Assembly: GCF_014397785.1 (NCBI RefSeq)
Contig: NZ_VZQQ01000034.1
Coordinates: forward strand, 1-64,000
Reading direction: 5' to 3'
Source: Paraburkholderia podalyriae
GTDB taxonomy: Bacteria > Pseudomonadota > Gammaproteobacteria > Burkholderiales > Burkholderiaceae
Length of the DNA: 64,000 nucleotides
Below are positions 33,501 to 41,515 of the stretch, piece after piece (the stretch's first letter is position 1; each line of letters opens with the position of its first letter). The notes under the pieces were generated by a model, which saw nothing but the letters and a program-made list of their open reading frames with translations, did not search any database and had not been told where the DNA came from. A program made the position numbers and the translations under genes.

Positions 33501-33518
33501 CCTGTCCGATTGGACAGG
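33501..33518. promoter_or_regulatory. Operator candidate between pyrimidine operon and TetR gene
   Basis: CCTGTCC, GATT, GGACAGG: a perfect 7+7 inverted repeat, 121 bp upstream of the hydrolase start and 207 bp upstream of the TetR start. It suits a homodimeric TetR repressor controlling both directions. No second copy was noticed nearby. Confidence 0.6.
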
Positions 33519-33724
33519 TTTTAGACGAGAAACCTCGCGAATTCAATGCGGAGTTACCAGCGAGAAGCGTGCCATTGATGCTGCAGTGCGTGAAAAAAAC
33601 AAGGCGTCCGTGCTGCGCGTTTGTCCGGATGTCGGTGAATTCGCGGCGCACTTGCATCGTGGCTACAATGGTTCCGGCATGCGCGCGGCCGCCGCGCTCC
33701 TTTTCTCTTCCGAATGGACCGAAC

Positions 33725-34444
33725 ATGCGCGACGACGAACCCACCACGCGAGCCGCGCCCCTCGCGACGCGCGGCACCGCGCAGGCGCAACGAGCCGCCG
33801 ACACATCGCACAAGCCACATCGGCGCAAAGCCTCCATTCGTGCGTCGAATGAATCCCATCTACTCGCCTGTGCCGAAGCCGTGTTCGCCGAACGCGGATT
33901 CGAAGGCGCGAGCACGGCGCTGATCGCAGAGCGCGCGGGCTTACCGAAGGCGAATCTGCACTACTATTTCCCGACCAAGCTGGCGCTGTACTGGCGCGTA
34001 CTCGACGATGTGTTCGAGGAATGGAACGCCGCCGCCAACCTGTTCGATGCAAGCGACGATCCGGTCGAGGCGATTGGCGGCTACGTGCGCGCCAAGATGG
34101 CCCTGTCACGGCGCCGCCCACTTGGCTCGAAGGTGTGGGCCAACGAAATAATCAGCGGGGCGCTGCACATGCAAGAGATCCTGCTCGAACGCGTGAAGCC
34201 GTGGATGGACACACGCGTGAAGCTGATCGAGCGATGGATAGCCAAAGGGTTGCTCGCGCCCGTCGACCCTCGGACGCTCCTCTTCATGATCTGGGCGACC
34301 ACGCAGCACTACGCGGATTTCGAGGCTCAAATATGCGCACTCTCGGGCAAACGCGCGCTCTCGACGAAGCGCTTCGAGGCTACGACGGAAGAAGTGGTGA
34401 GCATGATCCTGCGGGCGAGCGGAGCGCGATCGCCGGTCCGATGA
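33725..34444 (+). CDS. TetR-family regulator, RutR-like
   Basis: A 239-aa regulator. About 40 Arg/Ala-rich residues precede the helix-turn-helix (ALIAERAGLPKANLHYYFPTKLALY, near residues 62-86). The C-terminal domain (WANEIISGALHMQEIL, WATTQHYADFEAQI) resembles RutR and other TetR_C proteins that bind uracil or related ligands. It is divergent from the pyrimidine operon. The ATG at 33725 is the first good start; the frame is open farther upstream, but that would cross the palindrome at 33501. Likely represses or activates pyrimidine degradation depending on uracil-type ligands. Confidence 0.85.
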   Translation: MRDDEPTTRAAPLATRGTAQAQRAADTSHKPHRRKASIRASNESHLLACAEAVFAERGFEGASTALIAERAGLPKANLHYYFPTKLALYWRVLDDVFEEWNAAANLFDASDDPVEAIGGYVRAKMALSRRRPLGSKVWANEIISGALHMQEILLERVKPWMDTRVKLIERWIAKGLLAPVDPRTLLFMIWATTQHYADFEAQICALSGKRALSTKRFEATTEEVVSMILRASGARSPVR

Positions 34445-34462
34445 ATCGTTTAGGGAGTTTCC

Positions 34463-34785
34463 CCGTTCGCAGTCTGCATCCAACCGACGCGCGACAACGA
34501 CCGTGTGCAGGCGCGGCTCGCGGGCATCCGCATCGCGCTCGAGCGTCATGGCCTCGCGGTGCGGCCGGAGCATCTCGTCGAAGGTGAATCCACGCTCGAT
34601 TTTGGCCGGCGCGCGTTGCGCTCGCTCTGGCAACAGCCGGGGCCGCGTCCGACAGCGATCATCTGCGGCAACGATCATATTGCGCTTGGCGTTCTGCGGG
34701 AAGCGGAAGAGTTGGGTATCGCCATTCCCGGGCAACTTTCCGTCACAGGCTTCGACGATCTCGCCACCGGTGGTGGATTGAGTTG
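34463..34785 (+). pseudogene. LacI-family regulator fragment
   Basis: Around 105 codons match the ligand domain of LacI regulators: PTRDNDRVQARLAGIRIAL, then RPTAIICGNDHIALGVLREA and the hallmark GQLSVTGFDDLATG. Neither the N-terminal DNA-binding domain nor the C-terminal third is present; after FDDLATG the frame becomes unrelated. A gene scrap between the TetR gene and the DUF4148 gene. Confidence 0.75.
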
Positions 34786-34877
34786 TCTCGCTGGTTTTTC
34801 TTATAATGCAGCGGGATTCTTACTATCGCGTGGCCACCGGTCTATTGAGAAATTTTGCCTGGTGCTTGACTGGTTGG

Positions 34878-35225
34878 TTAAAGGACGGTTGCCCCGTGCC
34901 GGCACAGGGATCGGCCGGTACGGCTTCTTCGCGGGCCGATCCAACTGTGACCGACTCGTTTGCCGGCTTGCACGGTGCCGCTGAAAGCCGGACCGTAAGC
35001 TGCGTTTGCGTTGGCCTGTTGTTGCGCGACAACGGCCTCCGCGTGCTGGAGACTCTCCGGACAATTGGCCGGGCAATCAGCGCCGGGATTGTAGCCAGCC
35101 TGTTCGAGCTCGACGAGTTGTGCGCGAACCTGCGCGCGCGCGAGCGGCCCATTCGTTTCGGCGGACGCGAGTGCCGGAATCATGACGGTTGCGGCGACGA
35201 TGATGGTCTTGGTCGTCAGTTTCAT
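34878..35225 (-). CDS. DUF4148-domain exported protein
   Basis: A 115-aa frame beginning with a signal peptide (MKLTTKTIIVAATVMIPALASA) and continuing NGPLARAQVRAQLVELEQAGYNP, then HAEAVVAQQQANANAAYG, the DUF4148 signature. The family is abundant in Burkholderiaceae and of unknown function, periplasmic or outer-surface. The last 30 residues (after GTVQAGKRVG) are Arg-rich and unlike the family; a small shift of frame there cannot be excluded. GAGGGATAC-type sequence precedes the ATG. Confidence 0.72.
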   Translation of the reverse strand: MKLTTKTIIVAATVMIPALASAETNGPLARAQVRAQLVELEQAGYNPGADCPANCPESLQHAEAVVAQQQANANAAYGPAFSGTVQAGKRVGHSWIGPRRSRTGRSLCRHGATVL

Positions 35226-35521
35226 TTTCGTATCCCTCTAACGTTGAGAAAGCGCTGCGCATTTCCTGCGGCAGCGACCCTGGTATTTCAGGGGTAAGTA
35301 CTTGGACTATTGAATTCAAGCGCCGCGGGGTCGAGTGTTTCGTTAAGGCGGTCGAACGGGGCCGCAGGTGGCGTATTGCTAGCGAGTGCGCCAGATTGAC
35401 GGTTGAGAATGGCTTCGAATCGGGAGACCACACACCTTCGATCGCGAGGGATTTGACTGACACCAGAGAACCCGTTGGCGCCCGCTCAGCGACAGCAAGC
35501 TCGCCGGCGCCAACGGTCGGC

Positions 35522-36170
35522 TTAGGACAGCCTGAACGCGCAGGCGAACCCCGCGCTTAGATCACGCCTGACGTGCACATATCGGCCAGGTGGCGCTTCA
35601 TGTCCCTGCACATCGCGCACGTGAGACTCGCCCTTCCTTAGCGCGACACTCGTCGAGAGAATGTCGACGATCACGAGCGCCGCGAGCCGCGATGTGATGG
35701 GCGTATAGACGTCCGTGTTCTCGAGCGTTTCGGTCACGACCGCCACGTCGCAGTAACGGAGCGGCCCGTGCGTGCCCGTGATGAGGACCACGCACGCGGC
35801 CCGCTCCTTCGCGGTGCGCACCACCTCGATCAGCGACCGGGTCGCGCCCGTATTCGAAATGGCGACCACGGCGTCAACGGGGCTTGAGCATCGAAGCGGA
35901 GATGAACTGCTGATGCGAATCCTGATGCGCGATGCACGGCACGCCGAAGAGCGGAAACTTCTGCTGGGCGTCGAGCGCGACGATGCCCGATACGCCAAAG
36001 CCGAAAAACTCAATTCGCGAGGCGGCTGCAAGCAGATCGATGGCCCGCCTGATCGCTTCGAAATCGAGCTTCTTGCGCGCCCAGTCGAGACTCGTGATGG
36101 TGTAGTCGAAAATCTTGGTCGCGACGGCCTCCTGCGCATCGGTTCCACGAAATGCACGCGTTCCGTGTTT
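35522..36170 (-). pseudogene. HexR/RpiR-family regulator, truncated and frameshifted
   Basis: The minus strand encodes an SIS-domain regulator in two frames. From about 36165 to 35880 one frame reads KIFDYTITSLDWARKKLDF, RIEFFGFGVSGIVALDAQQ and HQDSHQQFISASMLKP; at about 35880 one extra base in a C run shifts to the frame reading DAVVAISNTGATRSLIEVV, ITGTHGPLRYCDVAVVT and NTDVYTPITSRLAALVIVD. This is the HexR layout (phosphosugar-binding SIS domain). The N-terminal helix-turn-helix is absent, so the gene is dead on two counts. Confidence 0.8.
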
Positions 36171-36235
36171 CGCTGGCGATGATATGCAGGTTCCGCGACT
36201 CTAGCTCCCGGCCGTCTCCTTGTTCTAAAGCGCAA

Positions 36236-36908
36236 AAGCGAACCGTGGCAAAATTCGCATTCCGCGATTTATTTGATGCGACCGGTGCGGCGCACATAAA
36301 TGCCTCGATAGCACGGCCTTTCTCTTTAAAACCATACTAAAGCATTTAATTACGTCCTCAGCCATCCGCCAAGAACGATACATTGGCAGGAAATAAGCGC
36401 TCGACCTGTCTAAACGCGCCACGTAACAACTTTGTAACGGTTATTTTGCTGTTTTGTGAATTCAGAACTACAGCCTCGGAAGGCCTCTGGGCAAGGCTAG
36501 GAAGGGAGTCGCGACACATTACCGGTAGGCTCCCTTATCACAAATCTCATCGTTACGCTTAGTTACGCCCAATGTCGCAAGATTTGTTTCAGCTCTGTAT
36601 CATTCGTATTCCTCAGATCACTCAGGGAAAACCTTTGTGGATTTTGTTTCTGATCGGCGAAACTTCGCAATTTGCGACTAATTAGCGAATCTCCCGATTC
36701 AAATGATGAAAGCGGATTTCTGGTACATCGCGTTAAATATGAGGATTAAACGCGATTAGTGCCCGGCCCGGCAACAGGCGCTCTTGACAAGACCGGACCA
36801 TTAATTCGTTCTACTTCGTGTTGTTGCGTAGTTATTTCGTGGCGACGTCCTTATCACGCGAAACTTGTTCGTTTTTAGCGGCCAGGTTCCATCGGCTTTC
36901 ACAGACAG
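36236..36908. other. AT-rich intergenic region upstream of lipoprotein gene
   Basis: No gene is supported in these 670 bases, which are clearly richer in A+T than the flanks. A TTGACA at 36784-36789 could be a -35 element for the lipoprotein gene, but the -10 candidate TTCTAC is 19 bp away, so the match is weak. Confidence 0.4.
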
Positions 36909-37223
36909 ATGTCCTTTTTCAGCAGACTCCCTCCAAGACTCGAAACGTCATTTCGTCAGTTCCCTCAGGTTGCAAAGACTGCCGCAGCGCTTGCAGTTAG
37001 CGCAGGAGTGCTAATGCTTGCAGGTTGTGGCGGTGAAACAACCGATGATGGCAGCACGTCGTCCGTGACCGCCAACTCCCCTTCAGCCGACGCAGTCGCG
37101 AACGCAGCTACGGATGCGTATAGCAACGGCGTAGTGCCTACCGACAATGGTTCGCCGCCGGTTCAAGCGAACGGTCAGCCTTATAGCCGCGCCGTGGTGC
37201 AACGGGCGGGACAAGGCGACTGA
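36909..37223 (+). CDS. Small lipoprotein, unrecognised
   Basis: A 104-aa protein with a long N-region, a hydrophobic segment (TAAALAVSAGVLMLAGC) and a lipobox LAGC at about residue 40. The mature part is Ser/Thr/Asp/Asn-rich and probably disordered, ending YSRAVVQRAGQGD. No domain is recognised. It precedes the glycoside hydrolase gene in the same direction by about 200 bp, so joint expression is possible but not shown. Confidence 0.65.
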   Translation: MSFFSRLPPRLETSFRQFPQVAKTAAALAVSAGVLMLAGCGGETTDDGSTSSVTANSPSADAVANAATDAYSNGVVPTDNGSPPVQANGQPYSRAVVQRAGQGD

Positions 37224-37421
37224 ATCGGTTTCGCGACGATGCATACGACGCCTGCATATGCAGTGCAAGACCAATCGCAATCGTGATGTCAACGACAGTT
37301 GATATCACGTTTGACATATCTGCGTTACGAATGCCATCGCTTCAGCAACTGATGTTCATCGGCACACGTAACTTCAACGTTCTCGGACCATCCCCAGTCA
37401 GTAGCAACTTATAGCTAAGCC

Positions 37422-38651
37422 ATGAAACTAAGACTCTTCTCCTTATTCGCCGTTTTAGCCCTGTTGTGCGGGCAATCGATGTCAGCGTTCTCCCAGACAA
37501 GTTCGGCCCAGCAACTAGCAGCGCTGCAGCCGCCGCCCACCGGAAGCGGAAACGACCGTTTTGCAATGGACGTGAACTGCAATCTCTGGAGTGCGAATCA
37601 GACGGCGCTCAGCGAATGCTCAAAGGACCTGGATCTGATTGCCGGATTGGGCGTCGGTACGGTTCGCCTCGGCGCTTCGTGGGACTTCATGACGCTGGCC
37701 GACGGCAGCACGCTGGACCCCAACAAAGTGGCTTTCCTGAAGTCGCTTCTGAACGCCGCACGCACGCGCGGCATGAAGATTCTTTTCCAGGTGGGCATGT
37801 ACGCGCCGTCTAGCGCATACCAATGCTCGGCCACCCGGAATCCGCCGAGCGCATCGTCACCGCGACTCGACTTCTGCGACGCGACGTTCACGAAGTATCT
37901 CGGCTCGCTCATGGACGTCGTTCTGCCCTTTACGGCTGACATCGAACTGTTCAATGAGACCAACTGGTCGTTCTCCGCTTCGGACCCGTCTTACGGCGAT
38001 CCGAACGGTATCTCCGGATACATTCTGAATCGCAGCAAGACGCTCTATTCGGAAACCAGGCAGATCCTGAACACGAAAAGCCAGTCGGGCTACAAAACGG
38101 TTCTGCACACTCAGGGCATCTCGTACTTCTACAACTCGGCGTACCCGAATAACGGCTGGAAACCGCCCGCAGGAAACGAGCTGATCCAGGCGACCGACTA
38201 CATCAAGGCGATGGGTAACAACACGAAGAGTGCTACCAGCCCGTTGAACACCACGATCGACGTCGTCGACGTTCACCCGTACTTCAGCAGCGCCGACTAC
38301 GACATGCTGGTGCAGGCATTCATGACCACGGTGGCCAACCTCTCCAGCAGTGGCGCAAAGCCGATCTGGCTGACCGAGACCAACAATGGCACCAGCGGTA
38401 CGGACGCTGGACAAACGGCCGCATTCAACCAGTTGAAGGTCCTGATGAACAACGGTTCGGTGGCAAAGGCGTTCTGGTATGTCGTGCGTAACGGCGATCC
38501 GAGCAATGGCGAAGGCGACGGCTATTCGATCTACGACTACAACCGCAACCTGATTCGTCCGCAGCTGGCAGCCGCGATTCAAGCCTACACGGCGAGCATT
38601 CCGCGTTCGCAACGCTTCCTGTCGGGCTCTTATCTGACTGCGATCAAGTAA
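37422..38651 (+). CDS. Exported clan GH-A glycoside hydrolase (GH39/PslG-like)
   Basis: A 409-aa exported TIM-barrel hydrolase. A signal peptide covers residues 1-24 (cut after SAFS or nearby). Motifs in order: GVGTVRLGASWDFMT near residue 77, IELFNETNWS near 170 with the acid/base Glu after Asn, VVDVHPYFSS near 285, and IWLTETNNG near 320 with the nucleophile Glu. Spacing of the two Glu on strands 4 and 7 matches clan GH-A. PslG-type enzymes trim or secrete exopolysaccharide; no polysaccharide genes are adjacent. A hairpin terminator follows. Substrate unknown. Confidence 0.8.
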   Translation: MKLRLFSLFAVLALLCGQSMSAFSQTSSAQQLAALQPPPTGSGNDRFAMDVNCNLWSANQTALSECSKDLDLIAGLGVGTVRLGASWDFMTLADGSTLDPNKVAFLKSLLNAARTRGMKILFQVGMYAPSSAYQCSATRNPPSASSPRLDFCDATFTKYLGSLMDVVLPFTADIELFNETNWSFSASDPSYGDPNGISGYILNRSKTLYSETRQILNTKSQSGYKTVLHTQGISYFYNSAYPNNGWKPPAGNELIQATDYIKAMGNNTKSATSPLNTTIDVVDVHPYFSSADYDMLVQAFMTTVANLSSSGAKPIWLTETNNGTSGTDAGQTAAFNQLKVLMNNGSVAKAFWYVVRNGDPSNGEGDGYSIYDYNRNLIRPQLAAAIQAYTASIPRSQRFLSGSYLTAIK

Positions 38652-38680
38652 GCCTGCCTGCTGTAACTCATGAATGAACG

Positions 38681-38710
38681 GAGCGCCGGCTATGGCGCTC
38701 TGTTCTCTTT
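38681..38710 (+). terminator. Intrinsic terminator of the glycoside hydrolase gene
   Basis: GAGCGCC (38681-38687) pairs with GGCGCTC (38694-38700) around a 6-nt loop, followed by TGTTCTCTTT. It lies 30 nt after the stop. Confidence 0.75.
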
Positions 38711-38792
38711 GCCTTGTTGACGTCGGTTCGTTGCTTGGTGGTTTGGACGAGGTAATACGGGCGACTATTTGGTCGCCCCTGAACAATTCGCT

Positions 38793-39740
38793 TCACGTGC
38801 CGCCGGCGTCACGCCGGCACATCAGCGGCAATGCAGCAGTTGAACGGGCGCCGAGCGCGCCTTTGAGCCAGTTGCGATCAAGTTTTCCGTCTGTCTTCAT
38901 GTGACCGATGGCCGGCTCGATTGCGCCGCGTCGATTGTTCATTGCGCGTAGTCCGCGTGTGATACCCCGGCGCAAGCCTGGTGGTAGATCTTCACGCCGT
39001 CGACAGTGACACCCTTGTAACCACGATCCACGATTGCCACCTCGGGCTTCGCGTCACTCAGGATCTCGCCCTGTTCCAGCGCTTCAGCCAGCGTGTGACC
39101 GTCGTACGGATTGCCCGGCATCGAGCGCATACCAACCACCAGTCTGTCTTTGTGGGTCGTCGCGATCGACACCTTCACGCCGAATTCGTAGGGTGTGCGG
39201 GCTTTGCCCGTGGCCAGACACTCGACTTCCGGCGCATGCAGCGCGTAAAGCTTGTTCCTGTCTTTCGGCTTCTGCGCCAGGATGCGCTTCGTGCATCCAA
39301 TCAACTCCGTTAATGCAGCACGGCCTGACTCTGCCACCTGGGCGACCGTCGCTCCACGTCACGCATCACCCGCCCAACGCGCGAGCGTAGCGTGCGCAAC
39401 GCTTTCCTCATGCGTTTGTACTGCTTCGCGTGAGCGTAGCGGCCAATCTGCAGCCCCAGACGCGGCGCCTCTCGGTTGTAGTTCTGCCGCAGCTTCAGGC
39501 CATGCCGTGCCGCTGCCTTCGACCCTTGCGCGACACGAATCTTTCGCTCATCGACACACTCAGCCGATCCCAGTTGATCAGATCGGCCAGACGCACCAGC
39601 CGGTGCTTCAGATTGATCTGCTCGCGCAGAGGGTGATGAGAAGCCCAGGGGTTGGTTTCCAGACATTCGCGCCTCGTGAATGGAGTCGATGCGTACGCTG
39701 CGGCCGACCTTGCTTTTCTGATGCCGTGAGTTTTCATGCT
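38793..39740 (-). mobile_element. Degraded IS5-type insertion sequence, broken transposase
   Basis: The minus strand holds transposase pieces in several frames. Near 39650 the N-terminal part reads NPLRE-like HHPLREQINLKHRLVRLADLINW. A middle piece at 39310-39480 follows (LRQNYNREAPRLGLQIGRYAHAKQYKRMRK). At 38939-39337 the DDE catalytic region reads LYALHAPEVECLATGKA, YEFGVKVSI, DGHTLAEALEQ and VAIVDRGYKG. Near 38830-38940 the tail has RRGAIEPAIGHMKTDGKL. The segment between the first two parts is missing and at least two frameshifts occur, so it cannot move. Terminal repeats were not found. Confidence 0.82.
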
Positions 39741-40008
39741 AATGGTGCTTATCGGCGATAAGTGGAAGAATAATCCATTAAGCATGAAGCAGTATTTTTT
39801 ACTCAATTTGCTTGTTAAAAAATCAGAAAAAACACGCTTGATTTTTCACATTTGTTAAGACAATATCAATTCGCCGGACATTGCGCCGAACCACCGTTAA
39901 ATGCGATTTATTTCAGCAGCTTAGCTGGCGGTGTCCTGTCGTATCTGCCGCATTGTCGCCGTCATATAAACGTCAATTCGTCATGCATTTTCAAATGCAG
40001 GGGGACCT
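39741..40008. other. Promoter and leader region of the rhamnolipid operon
   Basis: AT-rich stretch without a gene. Immediately before the ribosome site GGGGG is a hairpin TGCATTT-TC-AAATGCA (39984-39999). I found no clear lux-box type palindrome. Confidence 0.45.
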
Positions 40009-40935
40009 ATGTCTGTCGAGAAAATTATCTTTCGCTTACCCAACTCGCTTAAAGTACAAGTCGAATCGCACATTTTTGAAGTCGGTCGTAAAACCGTAAT
40101 ATTGGTCAATGGTGCTTTAGCAACAACGGCATCGTTCGGACAGACAATCAGGTATCTCGGTGAGCGATACAACGTCATTTGCTTCGACCTGCCGTATGCG
40201 GGGCAATCAAAGCAGCACAATCGGGCCGGATCCCTCCTGACGAAAGAGGACGAAGTCGAAATCCTGCTGCGCCTGATTCAACACTTCGAACCCCGCTTCC
40301 TGTATTCCGTGTCATGGGGAGGACTCGCGTCATTGCTCGCGCTGGCGCGGCAGCCTGCTTCTATCGAGCGGGCGGTAATCGGCTCCTTCTCACCGTTTCT
40401 CAACGATGCGATGGTCGCCTATGTGACGCAAGCGAGGCATCTGCTCGATACGGGCGAGAATCTGCAAGCCGCGCAACTGCTGAACGACACCGTGGGCAAA
40501 CATCTGCCGCGCATACTGAAACTCCTGAATTACCGCTATCTGACGAGCCTGCCGAAGGAAGAGCAAAGCCAGGTCGCCTTTCACGTCGAGCAGATACTGA
40601 CGTTAAGGCCCGAAACCTATCTGGATCAGTTGGCGAACATTCGCTGCCGGGTCAAGTTCATCAACGGCGAGCTCGACGAATACACCACTGCGCACGACAT
40701 TCGCACCATGGCGCGCTATGTCCGTCACGCGCATTTCGCGACCGCACCGAACACCGGGCATTTCCTTGAACTCGAAGGACGGGCGCAGGCCGCCACGATG
40801 CGCGAAGAGATTCTCGGCTTCTTCGGCGTCAACCAGGAGTTCGATCGTTCACGGCTCGACGCGCTGTCGTCCGCGGCAGAAGCGCAAACGTTTGCTCACT
40901 CGGGACTGAACGTCGAATTCGGGAGCGGAAAATGA
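40009..40935 (+). CDS. rhlA: RhlA, 3-(3-hydroxyalkanoyloxy)alkanoate synthase
   Basis: A 308-aa alpha/beta hydrolase-fold enzyme that joins two 3-hydroxyacyl groups into the lipid moiety of rhamnolipids. It aligns closely with Pseudomonas RhlA: VILVNGALATTASFGQTI, NVICFDLPYAGQSKQHN, the nucleophile Ser in SVSWGG near residue 103, VKFINGELDEYTTAHD with the Asp and NTGHFLELE with the His. Length is normal. First gene of the operon; its stop overlaps the next ATG (ATGA). Confidence 0.92.
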   Translation: MSVEKIIFRLPNSLKVQVESHIFEVGRKTVILVNGALATTASFGQTIRYLGERYNVICFDLPYAGQSKQHNRAGSLLTKEDEVEILLRLIQHFEPRFLYSVSWGGLASLLALARQPASIERAVIGSFSPFLNDAMVAYVTQARHLLDTGENLQAAQLLNDTVGKHLPRILKLLNYRYLTSLPKEEQSQVAFHVEQILTLRPETYLDQLANIRCRVKFINGELDEYTTAHDIRTMARYVRHAHFATAPNTGHFLELEGRAQAATMREEILGFFGVNQEFDRSRLDALSSAAEAQTFAHSGLNVEFGSGK

Positions 40936-41498
40936 CGATCTATCACACGCTTGCCGTTCTCGGCCCATGGGCCGTCTGGGTCGCCTACTGGATGAAAGCA
41001 TCGTCCGGTGTGAAGAAAACCCTAAGACGCGAGGATCGACTTTCACGCACGCTTCAGTCGATCCCGCTGATCGTCGGCTGCGCGCTGGTTGTGTTGCCGG
41101 ACGGCATCACCGTCTCGAGTCCGGCGGCTGCTCAATTCGATTTGCAGCAATGGATCGGCCTCGCGATCGTCGTGGCCGGTCTCGCTTTCTCGGTGTGGGG
41201 CCGTCGCCATCTCGGGCCTAACTGGAGCGTGTCGGTCACGCTGAAAGCCGACCACGAACTCGTCCGCAGTGGCCCTTACGCGCTCGTGCGTCATCCGATC
41301 TACTCAGGTTGCCTGCTGGCGATTGCCGGCGCCGCGCTCGTCAACGAACAATGGCGCGGCGTGATCGGCTTCATACTGATCTTCGCTTCGCTCGCGTATA
41401 AGGTGCGCGTCGAGGAACAGTGGTTATCCGAGCATTTCGGTACGCCGTACCGTGCCTATCGCGAGGAGGTACGGGCGCTCGTGCCGTGGCTCTATTGA
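40932..41498 (+). CDS. Isoprenylcysteine carboxyl methyltransferase (ICMT)-like membrane protein
   Basis: A 188-aa membrane protein with about four hydrophobic helices. The S-adenosylmethionine-binding tail of the ICMT/PEMT family is present: HELVRSGPYALVRHPIYSG near residue 112, then VRVEEQWLSEHFGTPYRAYREEV at the end. The family methylates carboxylates or amines of lipids. It lies between rhlA and rhlB, overlapping rhlA by 4 nt, so it belongs to the operon. Burkholderia rhl operons as I know them go directly from rhlA to rhlB. A plausible role is methyl esterification of the free carboxyl of the hydroxyalkanoyl lipid or rhamnolipid; this is inference. Confidence 0.82.
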   Translation: MTIYHTLAVLGPWAVWVAYWMKASSGVKKTLRREDRLSRTLQSIPLIVGCALVVLPDGITVSSPAAAQFDLQQWIGLAIVVAGLAFSVWGRRHLGPNWSVSVTLKADHELVRSGPYALVRHPIYSGCLLAIAGAALVNEQWRGVIGFILIFASLAYKVRVEEQWLSEHFGTPYRAYREEVRALVPWLY

Positions 41499-41515
41499 GG
41501 AGCCGCGAGCAAACC

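Noticed and set aside
38758..38779. GGGGCGAC/GTCGCCCC hairpin beside the IS remnant as a terminal inverted repeat
   Set aside because: It is a local hairpin with a 6-nt loop; no matching copy was found at the other end of the element near 39740-39800.
39807..40008. Lux-box or quorum-sensing operator before rhlA
   Set aside because: I looked for a CT-rich/AG-rich 18-20 bp palindrome of the lux-box type and did not see one in this interval.
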